The notes under the pieces are model-generated. The model saw nothing but the letters and a program-made list of their open reading frames with translations. It ran no database searches and was not told the origin of the DNA. A program made the position numbers and the translations under genes. A stretch of DNA of 64,000 bases, from the NCBI RefSeq assembly GCF_900115345.1, contig NZ_FOWC01000021.1:1-64000 (forward strand). The letters are read 5' to 3'. The stretch is from Amycolatopsis rubida (GTDB taxonomy: Bacteria > Actinomycetota > Actinomycetes > Mycobacteriales > Pseudonocardiaceae). This document shows positions 61,630 to 64,000 of the stretch, in pieces (position 1 is the stretch's first letter; every line of letters begins with the position of its first letter).

Positions 61630-63024
61630 GTGCCGCACTACGACCTGGTGATCATCGGGACCGGATCGGGAAACTCGATCCTCGGGCCGGAGTTCGCCGA
61701 CCTCCGGACGGCCATCGTGGAGAAGGGCGTGTTCGGCGGGACCTGCCTGAACGTCGGCTGCATCCCCACGAAGATGTTCGTCTACACCGCCGACGTCGCC
61801 GCGACGCCAGCGGGCAGCTCGCGCTTCGGCGTGGACGAGGAGCTCACCGCGGTGCGCTGGCCGGACGTCCGCGACCGGATCTTCGGCCGGATCGACCCGA
61901 TCGCCGAGGGCGGCGCGGAGTACCGCGAGAACCACGAGGACAACCGCAACGTCGAGGTCTACCGCGGCGAAGGCCGGTTCACCGGCAGGAAGGAGCTGCG
62001 AGTCAGCTTCGCCGACGGCCGTCCGGACGAGGTCGTCACCGCGGACCGGTTCGTGCTCGCCGCGGGCGGACGGCCGGTGATCCCGGACGTGCCGGGGCTG
62101 GCCGAAACCGGCTACTACACCTCCGACACGATCATGCGGCTCGACGCGCTGCCGGAGCGGATCGTCGTCCTCGGCGGCGGATACATCGCGGCGGAGTTCG
62201 CGCACGTCTTCGCCTCGTTCGGGGTCGCGGTCACGATGGTGAACCGTTCCGGCGCGCTGCTGCGGCAAGAGGACGCGGACATCAGCGCCCGGTTCACCGA
62301 GCTGGCTTCGCGACGATTCGACGTCCGGCTGGACCGGAAGACGGTTCGCGCGCGCAGCACGGACACCGGGGTCGCGCTGGATCTCGAAGGCCCGCAGGGC
62401 GCGGAGACCGTCGAGGCCGACCTGATCCTGGTCGCCACCGGCCGCAGGCCGAACTCCGATCTGCTCGACGTGGCCGCCACCGGCGTCGCCACCACCGAAC
62501 GCGGGCACGTCGTGGTGGACGACTACCAGCAGACGTCCGTCGAAGGCATCTACGCGCTCGGGGACATCTCGTCGCCGCTGGAGCTGAAGCACGTCGCGAA
62601 CCACGAAGCCCGTGTGGTGCAACACAATCTGGCGCACCCGGACGACCGCATCAAGGCCGACCACCGGTTCGTGCCGCACGCGGTGTTCACCTCGCCGCAG
62701 GTGGCGTCGGTCGGGCTGACCGAGGCGCAGGCGACCGGGCGCGGAGTGTCCTTCGTGGTCTCGAAGCAGGACTACGCGGGCATCGCCTACGGCTGGGCGA
62801 TGGAGGACACCACCGGTTTCGCGAAGTTGCTGGCCGATCCGGCGACCGGGCAGCTGCTGGGCGCGCACATCATCGGCCCGCAGGCGTCGACGGTGATCCA
62901 GCCGCTGATCCAGGCGATGAGCTTCGGCCTCGACGCGCGGTCGATGGCGCGGGGGCAGTACTGGATCCACCCGGCGATGCCGGAACTGGTGGAGAACGCG
63001 CTGCTGAATCTGCCGCTGGACTGA
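61630..63024 (+). CDS. mtr: Mycothione reductase
   Basis: A 464-residue FAD disulfide reductase that uses NADPH to reduce mycothione (MSSM) to mycothiol, the low-molecular-weight thiol of actinomycetes. FAD fold LVIIGTGSGNSI (6-17), redox pair Cys39/Cys44 (GGTCLNVGCIPTK), NADPH fold VVLGGGYIAAEFAHVF, and catalytic His447/Glu452 (YWIHPAMPELVENAL). These and GSGNSI at the start match Mtr rather than lipoamide or glutathione reductase. The GTG start has GGGAAGGAC upstream. A TAGGCT -10 lies at about 61594. Confidence 0.92.
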   Translation: MPHYDLVIIGTGSGNSILGPEFADLRTAIVEKGVFGGTCLNVGCIPTKMFVYTADVAATPAGSSRFGVDEELTAVRWPDVRDRIFGRIDPIAEGGAEYRENHEDNRNVEVYRGEGRFTGRKELRVSFADGRPDEVVTADRFVLAAGGRPVIPDVPGLAETGYYTSDTIMRLDALPERIVVLGGGYIAAEFAHVFASFGVAVTMVNRSGALLRQEDADISARFTELASRRFDVRLDRKTVRARSTDTGVALDLEGPQGAETVEADLILVATGRRPNSDLLDVAATGVATTERGHVVVDDYQQTSVEGIYALGDISSPLELKHVANHEARVVQHNLAHPDDRIKADHRFVPHAVFTSPQVASVGLTEAQATGRGVSFVVSKQDYAGIAYGWAMEDTTGFAKLLADPATGQLLGAHIIGPQASTVIQPLIQAMSFGLDARSMARGQYWIHPAMPELVENALLNLPLD

Positions 63025-63055
63025 CCCCGGGACACCGGGAGGTGATCGCCCGGGG
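63025..63055 (+). terminator. Weak hairpin after mtr
   Basis: CCCCGGG (63025-63031) and CCCGGGG (63049-63055) pair across a 17-nt loop immediately after the stop codon; no T-run. Confidence 0.35.
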
Positions 63056-63097
63056 CGGCGATTCCGGAATCAGGCAACAAGGATGTCGCGTTGCCAG

Positions 63098-63126
63098 GGT
63101 TCCCCGCGCAGGTGCGGGGACTGACC
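63098..63126 (+). repeat. Solitary sequence resembling a type I-E CRISPR repeat
   Basis: A 29-bp segment GGTT-CCCCGC-GCAGGT-GCGGGG-ACTGACC has the palindromic core, length and flanks of actinomycete type I-E repeats. No second copy occurs about 61 bp to either side and no cas genes are in the window, so it is not an array. It could be just a hairpin. Confidence 0.35.
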
Positions 63127-63218
63127 TGACCGCCGGGGAGTCGTTGCGGCCGCGGAGGAAAGGGCCGCTCGCTGGACCGAGGTCACGGATCTTGAGCTGG
63201 CGTTGCTCGTAAGTGGCC

Positions 63219-64000
63219 TCACACGAAGCGGCGCCGCCCGGACAACGCCCCGAACACCATCTGCGTCACCATGACCACGAGCAGCACGATCAACGACACC
63301 GTCCAGCTGCCCGTCGCGTCGTGCAGCAGGCCGAACACGAACGGTCCGACCGCTGCCAGCAGATATCCGAAGCCCTGGGCCATCCCGGACAGCCGCGCCG
63401 TTTCCGCGCCGGTCCGGGCTCGCAGCGCGATGACCGTCAGGGCCAGCGAGAACACGCTCATCCCGATGCCGAGCAGGATGCTCCACAGCAGCGGCGAGAA
63501 CCCGGGCGCGACGACGAGGCCCAGCATGCCTGCCGCGCCGAACACGCCCATGCCCACGATCCACGGGCTCTGGCTCTTCTGCCGCGCCGCGATCGGCGGG
63601 ATCACCAGGCTGATCGGCACCGCGATCACCGAGATCAGGCCGAGCAGCAGACCGGCGTCGGCCTTGCTGACGCCCGCGTCGATGAACACCTGCGGCAGCC
63701 AGCCCATCACGACGTAGGCGATGAACGACTGGAGGCCGAAGAAGATCGTGACGATCCACGCCAGCGGGCTGCGCATCAGCGACCGGGCGGGAGCGGAGCC
63801 CGCGGCCGGCCGCGGCGTACGGCCCGTGCCGCGCGAAGCGATCAGCCATGCCACCAAAGCGATCGCCGACAACACGCCCCAGGAGCCGAGCGCGGCACGC
63901 CAGCCGCCGAAAGCCGATTCCAGCGGCGGGCTCAGCGCGGAACCCGCCGCGCCGCCGCCCTGCAACGCCGCGGTGTAGACGCCGGTCATGAGCCCGACGC
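63219..64000 (-). CDS. MFS transporter, CynX/NimT-like (5' end outside window)
   Basis: The C-terminal 260 residues of an MFS carrier; the start lies beyond position 64000. About seven helices are visible, with the family loop SRGTGRTPRP... and a C-terminal SGRRRFV. The pattern (FIAYVVMGWLPQVFIDAGVS, ALRARTGAETARLSGMAQG) resembles the CynX/NimT (cyanate/2-nitroimidazole) subfamily, which exports small organic anions or drugs. An internal ATG at 63989 is not taken as the start. Stop is 39 bp past a small-element-rich spacer. Confidence 0.85.
   Translation of the reverse strand, partial: VGLMTGVYTAALQGGGAAGSALSPPLESAFGGWRAALGSWGVLSAIALVAWLIASRGTGRTPRPAAGSAPARSLMRSPLAWIVTIFFGLQSFIAYVVMGWLPQVFIDAGVSKADAGLLLGLISVIAVPISLVIPPIAARQKSQSPWIVGMGVFGAAGMLGLVVAPGFSPLLWSILLGIGMSVFSLALTVIALRARTGAETARLSGMAQGFGYLLAAVGPFVFGLLHDATGSWTVSLIVLLVVMVTQMVFGALSGRRRFV

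Noticed and set aside
63025..63218. CRISPR array
   Set aside because: Only one repeat-like unit; no spacer-repeat periodicity and no cas genes.

Overview
This 64 kb window is high-GC chromosomal DNA from a mycolic-order actinomycete, most likely a Pseudonocardiales member such as Amycolatopsis. The evidence is a third-position GC bias in every gene, many GTG and TTG starts, mycothione reductase (mycothiol chemistry), an Lsr2-type nucleoid protein, a PucR-type FasR next to fabD-fabH-acpP-fabF, homodimeric AceE, and a high share of start codons preceded by TAnnnT at 6-7 nt with no Shine-Dalgarno sequence (leaderless mRNAs). The genus is inference; the order-level placement is firmer. No rRNA, prophage, insertion sequence or biosynthetic cluster is visible. 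The region is mostly core and housekeeping genes separated by repeat-rich spacers.

Layout. 1-3.6 kb: the 5' end of dnaE, then a divergent asparagine operon (FCD-type GntR regulator, permease, asparaginase). 3.7-8 kb: a CocE-like hydrolase, a GntR-metallophosphoesterase pair and a class V PLP enzyme. 8.1-10.2 kb: two small proteins, tRNA-Val(TAC), AhpE and DUF3052. 10.5-25.1 kb: aceE, then lldD, pnuC, a CmpX-like channel protein and natAB, then fasR-fabD-fabH-acpP-fabF. This matches the M. tuberculosis ahpE-DUF3052-aceE-fasR-fabD order, with about 6.5 kb of other genes placed between aceE and fasR. 25.1-32 kb: a membrane-anchored protein with DUF3145, an 818-residue protein with a very long low-complexity linker, a TetR regulator, a flavin disulfide reductase, and an Lsr2 N-domain fused to a histone-H1-like tail. 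32-36.4 kb: lipoate ligase-like, VOC, TetR, and a divergent ferredoxin-reductase/desaturase operon. 36.7-45 kb: a two-component system, YjbQ, a HAD phosphatase, a rhomboid-like/LPG-synthase fusion, and proS with a membrane protein interrupted by an in-frame UAG. 45-54 kb: VOC, GNAT, YaaA, two FAD oxidoreductases, an aldo/keto reductase, and a TetR divergent from an FAD monooxygenase. 54-64 kb: RIO kinase, DEAD-box helicase, a BioF homologue lacking both key PLP residues, GNAT, a secreted trypsin-like protease, an M15 lipoprotein, mtr and the 3' part of an MFS gene.

Functional links. Pyruvate dehydrogenase, lactate dehydrogenase and type II fatty-acid synthesis lie together and share an acetyl-CoA theme. 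The desaturase pair modifies the finished acyl chains under a TetR repressor. AhpE, YaaA and Mtr handle peroxide and thiol stress.

The strongest unusual signals are: (1) a full-length BioF-family protein with Asn in place of both the PLP lysine and the PLP-N1 aspartate; (2) an amber codon with clearly coding sequence after it; (3) tandem duplication of gene 3' ends including their stop codons, seen at three loci; (4) the Lsr2-N/H1-tail chimera; (5) a possible two-state RNA leader on pnuC; (6) a rhomboid-like domain with an apparent Ser/His dyad fused to an LPG-synthase domain; (7) three dispersed intergenic palindromes of one family.
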